Positions 8,085 through 14,433 of a DNA stretch of 14,539 bases are shown in pieces. Below the pieces are notes generated by a model that did not search any database, was not told the origin of the DNA, and saw only the letters and a list, made by a program, of their open reading frames with translations. The stretch comes from Vulcanisaeta sp. UBA163 (GTDB lineage: Archaea; Thermoproteota; Thermoprotei; Thermoproteales; Thermocladiaceae). A program made the translations under genes and the position numbers. Location: the NCBI GenBank assembly GCA_002496475.1, contig DAJV01000116.1:10640-25178 (forward strand), read 5' to 3'. Position 1 is the first letter of the stretch. Every line of letters starts with the position of its first letter.

Positions 8085-8873
8085 ATGCCGAGGGAGGAAT
8101 ACATAAGGTACAGGGCGAGCGATGGAAGTGAATTAACGACCTTCCAAGTAACCCGGACACGCCGTACAGATCGGCCGTAATTGTGATACATGAGATATTT
8201 GGAATAACCAAGTTCATTATGAACGTCGCAAGGCGGCTAGCTGGTCTAGGCTACCTGGCTGTGGCGCCAAACCTATACTCAAGGAAGGCCGACCTATTCA
8301 CCGAGCAGAACATTGCTGGAGTAATGAGGAGGTTCTGGTCACTACCACTGGAGAGGAGAGCAGACCCGAAGGCAATCAATGAGTTAATGAGCACACTATC
8401 ACCAACCGAGAAGGAGATAGTCCGGGAATTGGTCATCAATAGGGAGGCGACCGAGGAAAGGATGGTGAGAGACATAGTGGGCACGTACAATTACGTGAAG
8501 TCAACACACAATGTCGAGAGAATGGGAATAATAGGCTATTGCATGGGAGGAGGCTTGTCCTTTGAGGCATCGACTAGGATTCCCTTCAATGCATCAGTTA
8601 TTTACTACGGCAGGAATCCCAAGAACATAAACGACATGGCTAAGATAAAGGGGGCAATACTCGCCATATACGCGAGCGAGGACCCACTAATAAATCTAGG
8701 GAATACTAGACCTAATAAGGGCCGTGCTTACTTACAAGCCGTGGTTCGAGATGGCCTTCTACCCAGGCACGTACCATGCCTTCGCCATAGAGGGCGGGCC
8801 CGTGTACAACGAGGTAGCCGCTAAGGACGCCTGGGAAAAGACAGCAACCTTCTTCAAGAAGTACCTGGTGTGA
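8085..8873 (+). pseudogene. Dienelactone hydrolase-family gene with two frameshifts
   Basis: The alpha/beta-hydrolase reads well once two shifts are allowed. Frame 1 from the ATG at 8085 gives MPREEYIRYRASDGSELTTF. Near 8140-8152 the sense moves to the frame of NPDTPYRSAVIVIHEIFGIT and stays there through GYCMGGG (nucleophile Cys codon 8540-8542) and the Asp of SEDP (8681-8683). At about 8699-8702 it returns to the first frame, giving DLIRAVLTYKPWFEM and GTYHAF (His codon 8775-8777), and ends at TGA 8871. The complete Cys-Asp-His triad of dienelactone hydrolases survives, and the implied 260 residues fit the family. The longest single frame, opening at a GTG at 8183, lacks the His. The two shifts cancel in net frame. 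Real decay, assembly error and recoding cannot be separated here. Family members hydrolyse lactones or esters in the cytoplasm. Confidence 0.75.
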
Positions 8874-9049
8874 TGGTCATGAGTGATGATGAGAGACATG
8901 AATCCACCGGCAGTGTAATAATGGACTTCTCCTAACATGGGTGGAAATACTGGAACAGAAGGAGAAGGGAAAAGGATCCAGGAATGAGAATGCTAATAAT
9001 GGGTAGTAACTATTACGTGATGATTCAAGACTAACCAAAAGCTTAAAAC

Positions 9050-9057
9050 TTTAAATT
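9050..9057 (+). promoter_or_regulatory. TATA box upstream of tRNA-Pro
   Basis: TTTAAATT is centred about 36 bases before the first tRNA base (9090), giving a short 5' leader of roughly ten bases for RNase P removal. Confidence 0.4.
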
Positions 9058-9116
9058 CAATGAAAAACCACAAAATGACAGCAGTTACCGGGGCCGTAGT
9101 CTAGCCTGGCTAGGAT

Positions 9117-9139
9117 ACGTGGGTTCGACCACGCCTGAG
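9117..9139 (+). other. tRNA intron 1 (position 25/26)
   Basis: A 23-base intron with an internal hairpin CGTGG/CCACG (9118-9122 with 9129-9133). A four-base central helix, 9111-9114 with 9134-9137 (one T-G pair), is flanked by the bulges ATA (9115-9117) and AGG (9138-9140). Cuts after their second bases leave GGAT joined to G and then CTCGG, a normal D-arm to anticodon-stem junction. Confidence 0.75.
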
Positions 9140-9151
9140 GCTCGGCTTGGG

Positions 9152-9195
9152 TAGCCACCGCAGGCTACAGGTAAAAGGGCCTGCGGGCTCGCGAA
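9152..9195 (+). other. tRNA intron 2 (position 37/38)
   Basis: A 44-base intron dominated by the eight-base perfect hairpin CCGCAGGC/GCCTGCGG (9158-9165 with 9179-9186). Bulges GGT (9150-9152) and AAC (9194-9196) border a central helix of 9146-9149 with 9190-9193, which contains one T-C mismatch. This is the canonical archaeal site. Confidence 0.8.
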
Positions 9196-9256
9196 CCCGA
9201 GTGATCCCGGGTTCAAATCCCGGCGGCCCCACCAGGTAAATAATTCCTACTTATCA

Positions 9257-9619
9257 CTAAAGGGTAAGTAGAGTCTCAACCTTCCTCAACTGCCTAGTAA
9301 CTGGGTCAACCTCAAGCTTAAGCCCCTCAAGTGAATACGTCCCAAGAACCTCGGCATCACTCTCCTGGGCAAAGACAATTATTGTCGTGGCCCTTTCACC
9401 CGCGTACTCAATGACGGCCTCACCAACACCTCCCTCAATGATCCTACCCTCTATGGTCCTAAACCTAACCCTGGCCATTGGCTCGATACCAAGTTCCCTA
9501 AGCCTTGATGCCTTAACCCACGTGTATGTGCTACCGGTATCTACGACTGGGTTTAGGTCGACACACCTGGTTGGTTCCCTGGGGTTGCAGATCCTCACTC
9601 TGGCAATGGTATTACCCAT
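9257..9619 (-). CDS. Retropepsin-like aspartic protease domain protein (second of tandem pair)
   Basis: A roughly 120-residue single-domain protein with the clan AA signature VVDTGSTYTWV (catalytic Asp28, counting from an in-frame GTG at 9622). The downstream hydrophobic-hydrophobic-Gly motif VLG (92-94) completes a retropepsin lobe. Such small archaeal proteins match the predicted aspartyl protease group COG5550. By analogy with retropepsin, a dimer of two lobes would be needed for an active site; whether they cleave peptides is not established. No signal peptide or membrane helix is seen, so the protein is probably cytoplasmic. ATG 9619 is preferred, since the TATA-like CTTATTAA is centred about 27 bases before it. 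It lies 41 bases downstream of a paralogue with the same DTGSTYT core, evidently a tandem duplication that has diverged widely. Confidence 0.8.
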   Translation of the reverse strand: MGNTIARVRICNPREPTRCVDLNPVVDTGSTYTWVKASRLRELGIEPMARVRFRTIEGRIIEGGVGEAVIEYAGERATTIIVFAQESDAEVLGTYSLEGLKLEVDPVTRQLRKVETLLTL

Positions 9620-9642
9620 CACTGATTAGTATGGTTGGGAAG

Positions 9643-9650
9643 TTAATAAG
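9643..9650 (-). promoter_or_regulatory. TATA box of the downstream protease-like gene
   Basis: CTTATTAA on the minus strand lies about 27 bases before the ATG at 9619. It sits inside the 41-base gap between the two paralogues, so the second copy can be transcribed independently. Confidence 0.5.
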
Positions 9651-9663
9651 GTTAGTAGGGCGT

Positions 9664-10035
9664 TTAAGCCCGTAGTACCATTAGCAGCGCCTCAGTGGGC
9701 TTGAGCCTCTTCTCAATGGGGTCAGGCGCTAGGCCGAGCTGTTCCAGGGTTACAGAGCCCAGTAGGTAAATACCCTCGTCGCCAAAGGCCACGGGCGTTG
9801 CCGAGGCCCTAAAGCCCTCAACCTCAATACCAACCTCGCCCAGGACACTCTCAATAACCCCACCATCGGCGAGCCTCAACCTAGCAACCCTAATGGGCTT
9901 GACACCAAATTCCTCAAGAACCCTGCCCGGTATTACCGTGTACGTGGAGCCAGTATCCACAAGTAGATCCACGGTGATTGACCTGGTGGGCTCAGTAACA
10001 TTCCAAACCACAGCCCTAACACTAAATACGCCCAT
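9664..10035 (-). CDS. Retropepsin-like aspartic protease domain protein (first of tandem pair)
   Basis: A 123-residue paralogue of the next gene. It carries LLVDTGSTYTVIPGRVLEEFG with catalytic Asp27 (the DTG loop and following strand-helix), then a strand-rich middle with LADGGVIESVLGEVGIEVEG, then LLG at 91-93, and ends PDPIEKRLKPTEALL. The shared order DTGSTYT, L-x-E-x-G, glycine-rich flap region, G-E-x-x-I-E, and P-x-x-x-x-L-(R/K) shows duplication. Retropepsin-type lobes act as dimers, so these two could form homodimers or a heterodimer; this is an inference. The start is the ATG at 10035, with a TATA about 35 bases away and a weak GGTGAT just before it. It lies downstream, on the same strand, of the ABC transporter genes. 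Confidence 0.8.
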   Translation of the reverse strand: MGVFSVRAVVWNVTEPTRSITVDLLVDTGSTYTVIPGRVLEEFGVKPIRVARLRLADGGVIESVLGEVGIEVEGFRASATPVAFGDEGIYLLGSVTLEQLGLAPDPIEKRLKPTEALLMVLRA

Positions 10036-10065
10036 GAATCACCACAGGAATGAATTATTCCTCCC

Positions 10066-10073
10066 TTTAAAAT
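10066..10073 (-). promoter_or_regulatory. TATA box of the upstream protease-like gene
   Basis: ATTTTAAA on the minus strand, centred about 35 bases before the ATG at 10035, implies a leader of about eight bases (GGTGATTC). It overlaps the end of the decayed ORF upstream. Confidence 0.45.
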
Positions 10074-10076
10074 ACC

Positions 10077-10262
10077 TTAGGACTTAAATGCCGTGCCTAT
10101 TAACGGCTCCACTGGGCAGTACTTATCGCCAGCCTTGACTATCCAAGACGAATCAAGCAACTGCCTAAGGTACTCACTAACCCTCGAATCACCAAACTCA
10201 GCACCAAACCCAGTCTCAACCGCTGATTTAAGGATGAAGGGTGTGCCTCACGCGTCACACAT
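10077..10262 (-). pseudogene. 62-codon ORF interrupted by TGA at codon 5
   Basis: An ATG at 10260-10262 overlaps the stop of the ABC permease (ATGTGTGA), the layout of translationally coupled genes. It reads MCDA and then TGA (10248-10250). The same frame then stays open to TAA at 10077, giving GTPFILKSAVETGFGAEFGD and later SEYLRQLLDSSWIVKAGDKY and CPVEPLIGTAFKS, which looks like ordinary soluble protein. No ATG or GTG suitable for initiation follows the TGA. The likeliest reading is a small gene inactivated by a nonsense mutation, or the surviving tail of a larger gene. Selenocysteine at TGA is not expected in this lineage. Its family is not recognised. Confidence 0.45.
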
Positions 10263-11712
10263 AACCATCCTCGGACAACCTATTCACAAGCCAAGCCCAC
10301 ATTCCTCGACCACTCTCCGAAACCACTGCGTAGTAGAGGAAGGCTGCTGAGGCTATGAGTAGTACTGCAGTGAGTGCAGCGCTTATTGGCCACAGTATGG
10401 CCAATCCCTGGTAATAAACGGCTAGTAGGGCTAGGGCATAGGGCGTCATGTAAATTGATATGGCAATGAAGATAAACAGTAACATCAAGAGTGCCCTTAG
10501 GGAGTACATCATGGGCCTCTGCATCATTTGGAGTTCCCTCACCTGGGGTTGACCGACGTAGGCCGCAATAAACCAACTAAGCACCGGCGATGTCATTACC
10601 GCGGAGACCAACGCAGCCGCCAAGTACACGGCTGGCCTGAAGTACATGCCCTGCAGTGCATAGGCAGTGATCCAGGGCAGTAGTGTTATTGCCGTTATCA
10701 ATGTTCGTGCACCCATCCTGTACCTGAAGTACCGGGTTGGGTCGATGGATAGGCTCAGCCACAGCCTTTCATAGCTAATCGTGGATGCCGAGAATGCATA
10801 GAGCATTAAGTATATTATGTAGAAGGAGTATGAGGAGAGGAAGACCTGGGCGCCGGTATTGTGAATAAGCAATGCGACTATGCAGTAGGCGATTGCGAAG
10901 GATATGGTTAGCGGCATCAGTATTATGAAGATATTAATCCTCATTGACACCGCCCGGCTGCCCTGAGGTGAATTCATCATGAACGTTAAGTTCGTGGTTG
11001 ATGTAACCCAGGCAATTCCCCATGGGGTTCTTGGAAGGCCAATTGGCCTAGCCCCAAGCCTTCGGGGCATTATCGGTGGTTGTTCACCCAACACTCCATA
11101 GGCATTCGTGGTTAACTCCCTAATGCCCTGCCTGGGTATTGTGGCTATGGAGAGGGCCAAGAGGGCTAAGGCATAAAACACGTAAATTGGCCCAGGTCTC
11201 ACGAGACCGTATAACGGCGAGAGTTCGGGCTTGATGTATCCCAGGATTATGATGACGAATATTGGTATGGACAGCAGTATTTTGCTTCTCCATGGGATTA
11301 GCTGAATATTGGCTGTGAATAGTATAAGGAATCCCAGGAGGAGAAGTAGTATTGCTACGTAGTAGGCTAAGTCTAGGCCCGGCCTCAGGGTGGGCATGGT
11401 GATCATTATCATGGCTATTGGGTATATAAAGCCCGTGGCAATTGCCCTGGCTATGTAATACTCCACTGGGTCGACTTGGGTCGTGAAGACCACGTCAATC
11501 ATGGGCCTCACAACAGCGAATGAGGTGGATAGGTATAGGATTAGGAGGATTATTATGAGGTAATTCAGGTTGTACAGGATTAATCGTGGATTACCACTAC
11601 CAACACCAAAACTAGTGAATGCGTAGATGGCTAACACGGTTATGAGTATGGCTAGGAACCACTTACTGTATAATTGCTTGATCTCGAAGTAAATGATCCT
11701 TAGGAATCTCAT
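10255..11712 (-). CDS. ABC transporter permease (ABC-2/exporter type)
   Basis: A 485-residue polytopic membrane protein with roughly twelve hydrophobic segments. It starts with a cytoplasmic amphipathic lead (MRFLRIIYFEIKQLYSKW) typical of ABC-2-type permeases, has a hydrophilic Pro/Arg-rich loop in the middle (about residues 195-255), and ends with a short polar tail. The two halves look internally similar in helix layout, as if two six-helix units were fused. Its start overlaps the stop of the ATPase gene by ATGA, so the two are transcribed and translated together and form one transporter, presumably an exporter. The substrate is unknown. No binding protein is nearby, which argues against an importer. 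Downstream on the same strand are the decayed ORF and two DTG protease-like genes. Confidence 0.8.
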   Translation of the reverse strand: MRFLRIIYFEIKQLYSKWFLAILITVLAIYAFTSFGVGSGNPRLILYNLNYLIIILLILYLSTSFAVVRPMIDVVFTTQVDPVEYYIARAIATGFIYPIAMIMITMPTLRPGLDLAYYVAILLLLLGFLILFTANIQLIPWRSKILLSIPIFVIIILGYIKPELSPLYGLVRPGPIYVFYALALLALSIATIPRQGIRELTTNAYGVLGEQPPIMPRRLGARPIGLPRTPWGIAWVTSTTNLTFMMNSPQGSRAVSMRINIFIILMPLTISFAIAYCIVALLIHNTGAQVFLSSYSFYIIYLMLYAFSASTISYERLWLSLSIDPTRYFRYRMGARTLITAITLLPWITAYALQGMYFRPAVYLAAALVSAVMTSPVLSWFIAAYVGQPQVRELQMMQRPMMYSLRALLMLLFIFIAISIYMTPYALALLAVYYQGLAILWPISAALTAVLLIASAAFLYYAVVSESGRGMWAWLVNRLSEDGYV

Positions 11713-12419
11713 TTCATCAACCTCGCCACAACTTCCTCAATCCTTTCACCGGCACTGGCCGCATTATCCTTAAGCTCATCCATGGTACCCTGCCAAACAA
11801 TGACGCCTTTACTAATCATAATAACTCTACTCGTCAACCTCTCGGCAATGGACATTATATGCGTCGATACGAACAGCGTAGAACCAGAGGCATTTAGCTC
11901 CCTGAAGAGCCTAATTACGCTCTCCTGGGTCGGTATGTCCAGGTAATTAAGCGGCTCATCAAGCAACAACACCCTGGGCCTATGCATGATGGCCAGGGCA
12001 ATCGCAAGCCTCTGCCTATTTCCCCTCGACAAAGAACCAGCGGTTCTGTCAGCCAAGTCCTCAAGACCAAGCAGCCTAATGGCATCATCAACCACGGAAT
12101 CACTCAAGCCCCTGAGCACGGCCACGTACTCCAAATTCTCCCTAACGGTGAGGTTTAGGAAGGGCACCGCGTCCTCAGGCAAGTAACCAAGGCATGCCTT
12201 TGCCTCCCTCGGCTGCCTCTGAACATCGAAGCTACAGACATAGGCACTCCCCGAGTCTGGTTTGAGTAACCCGGCGAATATCCTGAGGGTTGTTGTCTTA
12301 CCTGCGCCGTTGGGGCCCAATAGGGCTGCTGCCTCGCCGCACCCGATCCTGAAACTAATGCCATTCAATGCAGTAATGCCGTTAAACCGCTTAGTAAGTT
12401 CACTTGCAGTAATGCACAT
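11709..12419 (-). CDS. ABC transporter ATP-binding protein
   Basis: A 236-residue nucleotide-binding domain. Walker A is GPNGAGKT (35-42), the Q-loop region is GYLPE with Glu82 in the usual Gln place, the signature is LSRGNRQR (130-137), Walker B is VLLLDEP (150-156), the D-loop is LNYLD, and the switch histidine is H187 in STHIMS. This pattern is that of CcmA/NatA-type exporter ATPases, where YLPE is common and the signature often departs from LSGGQ. It powers the permease encoded next, with a four-base ATGA overlap. The ATG at 12419 is supported by a TATA-like CTTATTAG centred 27 bases upstream, giving a leaderless transcript that heads the minus-strand block down to 9257. It diverges from the membrane-protein gene at 12508. 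Confidence 0.92.
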   Translation of the reverse strand: MCITASELTKRFNGITALNGISFRIGCGEAAALLGPNGAGKTTTLRIFAGLLKPDSGSAYVCSFDVQRQPREAKACLGYLPEDAVPFLNLTVRENLEYVAVLRGLSDSVVDDAIRLLGLEDLADRTAGSLSRGNRQRLAIALAIMHRPRVLLLDEPLNYLDIPTQESVIRLFRELNASGSTLFVSTHIMSIAERLTSRVIMISKGVIVWQGTMDELKDNAASAGERIEEVVARLMK

Positions 12420-12442
12420 GTACTTTCGTGATCATGGTAATA

Positions 12443-12450
12443 CTAATAAG
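12443..12450 (-). promoter_or_regulatory. TATA box of the ABC transporter operon
   Basis: ACCTTATTAG on the minus strand, centred about 27 bases before the ATG at 12419, fits a leaderless transcript. Confidence 0.55.
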
Positions 12451-12476
12451 GTTTATGCCCGTAATACTTGGTAATG

Positions 12477-12484
12477 TTTTAAAT
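12477..12484 (+). promoter_or_regulatory. TATA box of the small membrane protein gene
   Basis: TTTTAAAT is centred about 27 bases before the ATG at 12508. Together with the opposite TATA at 12443 it forms a compact divergent promoter region of 88 bases. Confidence 0.55.
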
Positions 12485-12507
12485 TTAGTTACTGCAATAA
12501 ACAATGC

Positions 12508-12966
12508 ATGAGCCATGGCAATCAAAGAATAATCGCAAGAATAGGAAGGGCATTTATCACAATTGGCGTGGTTTTCACAGCCCTGGGCTCAGTCGGCCTA
12601 TACTCAGTGGCTAGGTATGCAATGTTGCCTTCTTCCTATGCCAATACCGATCTCAGTCTTATAACCACCGGCCTGATCTACCTAGTGCAGGGGCTCTTGA
12701 TGATTAAGGACGTGAGGAACAAGAACTACGCAGTTTTGTCCCTACTAATCACCGCAATTACCATTGGTGCACCGACTGGGATAGTCATAGGGACCATGGA
12801 CTTCATAAGCTTCGAAGTAGTCATAGTCTTAATTGTGGTAATACTAACGATCCCATCAATATACGCACTAATACGCATGATGATAGATTATGGACTGGGC
12901 GCAATGGCGATGCTGGGCATTGGATTAATCACAGCATCCCTAGGCATGCCCCCAGTGCTTACCTGA
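12508..12966 (+). CDS. Small polytopic membrane protein of unknown function
   Basis: A 152-residue protein with five predicted helices at about residues 15-37, 49-67, 74-96, 102-124 and 128-148, and a short basic N-terminus (MSHGNQRIIARIGR). It should sit in the cytoplasmic membrane. No motif or family is recognised. Its start is fixed by a TATA box at leaderless distance. It diverges from the ABC transporter operon, sharing an 88-base promoter region, so the two could be co-regulated. The C-terminus may be shortened: shortly after the stop, another frame carries a hydrophobic helix (12992-13057) that might once have been its last segment. Confidence 0.7.
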   Translation: MSHGNQRIIARIGRAFITIGVVFTALGSVGLYSVARYAMLPSSYANTDLSLITTGLIYLVQGLLMIKDVRNKNYAVLSLLITAITIGAPTGIVIGTMDFISFEVVIVLIVVILTIPSIYALIRMMIDYGLGAMAMLGIGLITASLGMPPVLT

Positions 12967-12991
12967 TCAAGAACAGCTGGAAGCGTAATAA

Positions 12992-13057
12992 ATGGCCGTG
13001 GGACTGGCATTAATAGCCATGGGACTACAGGGATACCTAAATAGGCAGAGGCAGTGA
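12992..13057 (+). other. Short hydrophobic ORF, possible displaced C-terminus
   Basis: MAVGLALIAMGLQGYLNRQR reads as one helix with a basic end, in a different frame from the membrane protein that stops 26 bases earlier. It has no promoter or ribosome site of its own. It may be the former last helix of that protein, cut off by frameshift, or a chance ORF. Confidence 0.25.
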
Positions 13058-13112
13058 GTTCATAGTTCAGGATCCCTGGTGAGAGTCGGAGTTTTAGGCA
13101 ATCCACTTTAAA

Positions 13113-13487
13113 CTAAGTCATTCTTGCATTCCTGTTTCTTTTACCATACCTCCTTTCCTGCTTTACGGAGGGCTCTTTATCATCCATGGTCCTCCCACTC
13201 CTCATGACATAACTACTTATTACTTCGTAGGCTGTCCTCGGATCACCCACCCCAGTTAACCTAGCGGCAAGTTCGTCCTCGCCAATATACGTTAACCACT
13301 GCACAATATGACCCTCCCTTAGGTGGTACTCAAGGGCCCTCTGGTCAATACCCAGGAGCCTGTTGAACTCACTCCTTAACTCCTCAAGGTCATGGGCAAT
13401 ACCAATGACCCTATTAAACGATTTAAAATAAAATGGTTCCCTACCTATTGATTTTGCGCTACCCTGCGATCCACTTTTGGTATTCAT
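13113..13487 (-). CDS. DUF5752-like small protein
   Basis: A 124-residue soluble protein starting MNTKSGSQG at the ATG at 13487. The core FYFKSFNRVIGIAHDLEELR, then ALEYHLREGHIVQWLTYIGE and ELAARL, resembles the DUF5752 pattern of a helical domain with a conserved His-rich helix and a W-L-x-x-x-x-G-D/E-x-x-L-A ending. This family match is from memory of the pattern and is not certain. The C-terminal 30 residues are highly charged (KEPSVKQERRYGKRNRNAR) and probably disordered. The function of the family is unknown. The ATG at 13487 is chosen over an upstream TTG because a TTTAAATA element is centred 26 bases before it. It is monocistronic and converges with the membrane-protein region at 12508-13057. 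Confidence 0.6.
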   Translation of the reverse strand: MNTKSGSQGSAKSIGREPFYFKSFNRVIGIAHDLEELRSEFNRLLGIDQRALEYHLREGHIVQWLTYIGEDELAARLTGVGDPRTAYEVISSYVMRSGRTMDDKEPSVKQERRYGKRNRNARMT

Positions 13488-13818
13488 TAACAATGGATAT
13501 AGACTGGTTATTTAAAGGTTGCTTACCCACCGTAAATTCCCTATTAAGTTCACGAATCCACAATACGAATAAAACAATAACTCCAGAGACTTCCATGGTG
13601 AAGGCTATGGATCACCATGGTCCGTTATCCAGGCAAGCCCATTGACACGCAGGTTCATTACCTCTTATTATGGGCAATATGGGTAGTACCACTAGGTATG
13701 TCGCTACTTAAGTACTTCATACTGGTCGTCTCGCAATTAACTAGGTACATTCATGGTGACCAGTGTGAACTAACCATTGACCATGGAACACTTGCCTCTA
13801 ATGTGCGGAGGCCCTGGC
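13488..13818. other. Intergenic region with CCATGGTGA-type inverted repeats
   Basis: The left end holds the TATA box (13508-13517, minus) of the DUF5752-like gene. The middle has a perfect inverted repeat and scattered half-sites related to it. A plus-strand frame from the ATG at 13617 could encode a one-helix peptide, but it runs into the convergent gene at 13819 and lacks a promoter. No RNA gene is seen. Confidence 0.5.
13593..13620. repeat. Perfect 9-base inverted repeat CCATGGTGA...TCACCATGG
   Basis: Two nine-base arms separated by ten bases (about one helical turn within the spacer, centre to centre 19 bases). Related half-sites CATGGTGAC (13752-13760) and GACCATGG (13779-13786) lie about 160 bases further on. 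The spacing suits a dimeric DNA-binding protein, or the element could form a stem-loop. Confidence 0.5.
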
Positions 13819-14319
13819 TTACCCGTACTCCTCCTCATCAGGGTCCTTATGCTCAATGTAGATGTTGCCATCCTCAACCACGGCCTTAAAGTAATCATCA
13901 CCAACCCTTAATTTTCCCCTCTTTTTATAAACATAGGTAACACCAACATGGAGATCACCAGTAACACTAATGAACCCCCTCCTAAGAACTCCACGCAAAA
14001 CCTCCTCAAAGGAGGCATCATCACTAACCCTAAAGACCATGGGAGGAATATCCAAACCAATATCATAAATCACGAAACAAGGCTTAGGAAGAATATCACC
14101 CTCACTGCACTTAATATTGAACTCCCTAGCAATACTCAGAGCCAACTCACGCGCAAGCTTACCAACATTAATAATGACGCCATGGTAATCACGATAAGCA
14201 CCCAGGTAATCAACATACAAAACCCTCAACAAACTCAACAAAGTCCTAGCCTCACCCTCACTGAACGGAGCCACGGCAATGAAGTCACCAAGAGCAACAA
14301 CAAATCTAGACCCACCCAT
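13819..14319 (-). CDS. Unrecognised conserved-looking protein
   Basis: A 166-residue soluble protein starting MGGSRFVVALGDF at the ATG at 14319; a TATA (ATTTTTATAC) centred 26 bases upstream supports this start over an in-frame GTG 15 bases earlier. The sequence alternates strands and helices: an N-terminal strand (RFVVALGDFIAVAPF), a helix with SEGEARTLLSLLRVLY, YRDYHGVIINVGKLARELAL, a central PKPCFVIYDIGLDIPPMVF, a helix EEVLRGVLRRGF, and a C-terminal strand pair (GVTYVYKKRGKLRV and DDYFKAVVEDGNIYIEHK) with an acidic tail DPDEEEYG. No catalytic motif or family is recognised. It diverges from the gene starting near 14434, with both TATA boxes in the gap. Confidence 0.6.
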   Translation of the reverse strand: MGGSRFVVALGDFIAVAPFSEGEARTLLSLLRVLYVDYLGAYRDYHGVIINVGKLARELALSIAREFNIKCSEGDILPKPCFVIYDIGLDIPPMVFRVSDDASFEEVLRGVLRRGFISVTGDLHVGVTYVYKKRGKLRVGDDYFKAVVEDGNIYIEHKDPDEEEYG

Positions 14320-14339
14320 CAAAAACAAAACCACAACTA

Positions 14340-14349
14340 GGTATAAAAA
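14340..14349 (-). promoter_or_regulatory. TATA box of the unrecognised protein gene
   Basis: ATTTTTATAC on the minus strand, 26 bases from the ATG at 14319, decides that start and implies a leaderless transcript. Confidence 0.5.
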
Positions 14350-14400
14350 TCAATTTCACTCAACCACAGTACAAACACACCGTGCAACACCAACAACGGA

Positions 14401-14408
14401 TTTATACT
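14401..14408 (+). promoter_or_regulatory. TATA box of the right-edge gene
   Basis: TTTATACT is centred about 29 bases before the ATA codon at 14434, placing the transcript start within a few bases of that codon. Confidence 0.45.
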
Positions 14409-14433
14409 TTACCCAACACGAATCAACACTAAG

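Larger units (their letters stand above)
9090..9234 (+). tRNA. tRNA-Pro(UGG) with two introns and encoded CCA
   Basis: The acceptor stem pairs GGGGCCG (9090-9096) with CGGCCCC (9224-9230), followed by discriminator A and a genomically encoded CCA (9232-9234). The D arm is GTCT/GGAT (9099-9102 with 9113-9116). The T arm pairs CCGGG and CCCGG around the loop TTCAAAT (9212-9218). The anticodon stem is CTCGG (9141-9145) with CCGAG (9197-9201), and anticodon TGG lies at 9148-9150. Intron 1 (about 9117-9139, 23 bases) falls between positions 25 and 26. Intron 2 (about 9152-9195, 44 bases) is at the canonical 37/38 site. Both junctions can form bulge-helix-bulge folds with cuts after the second base of each three-base bulge. 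The spliced tRNA is 75 bases plus CCA. It ends 22 bases from the stop codon of the convergent protease-like gene. Confidence 0.9.

Noticed and set aside
8880..8936. ATG ORF of 18 codons after the hydrolase gene
   Set aside because: Too short, hydrophilic without motif and with no promoter; frames after it are equally uninformative.
9118..9140. CGTGG/CCACG taken as the anticodon stem of the tRNA
   Set aside because: It would leave a six-base loop and an unpairable 3' half. CTCGG at 9141 pairs perfectly with CCGAG at 9197 and gives a seven-base loop with U33 and anticodon UGG, so the first hairpin belongs to an intron.
10280..10576. Minus-strand 98-codon ORF inside the ABC permease gene
   Set aside because: An alternative frame of the permease with Cys/His/Ser-rich composition and no motif; the permease frame is clearly coding.
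13617..13889. Plus-strand 90-codon ORF with one hydrophobic segment
   Set aside because: It has no TATA or ribosome site, its start lies inside the inverted repeat, its end runs about 70 bases into the convergent gene at 13819, and its C-terminal half has no protein-like character.
13948..14340. Plus-strand 130-codon ORF rich in Asn and Thr
   Set aside because: It is the antisense shadow of the minus-strand gene at 13819-14319, whose promoter, start and composition are far more convincing.
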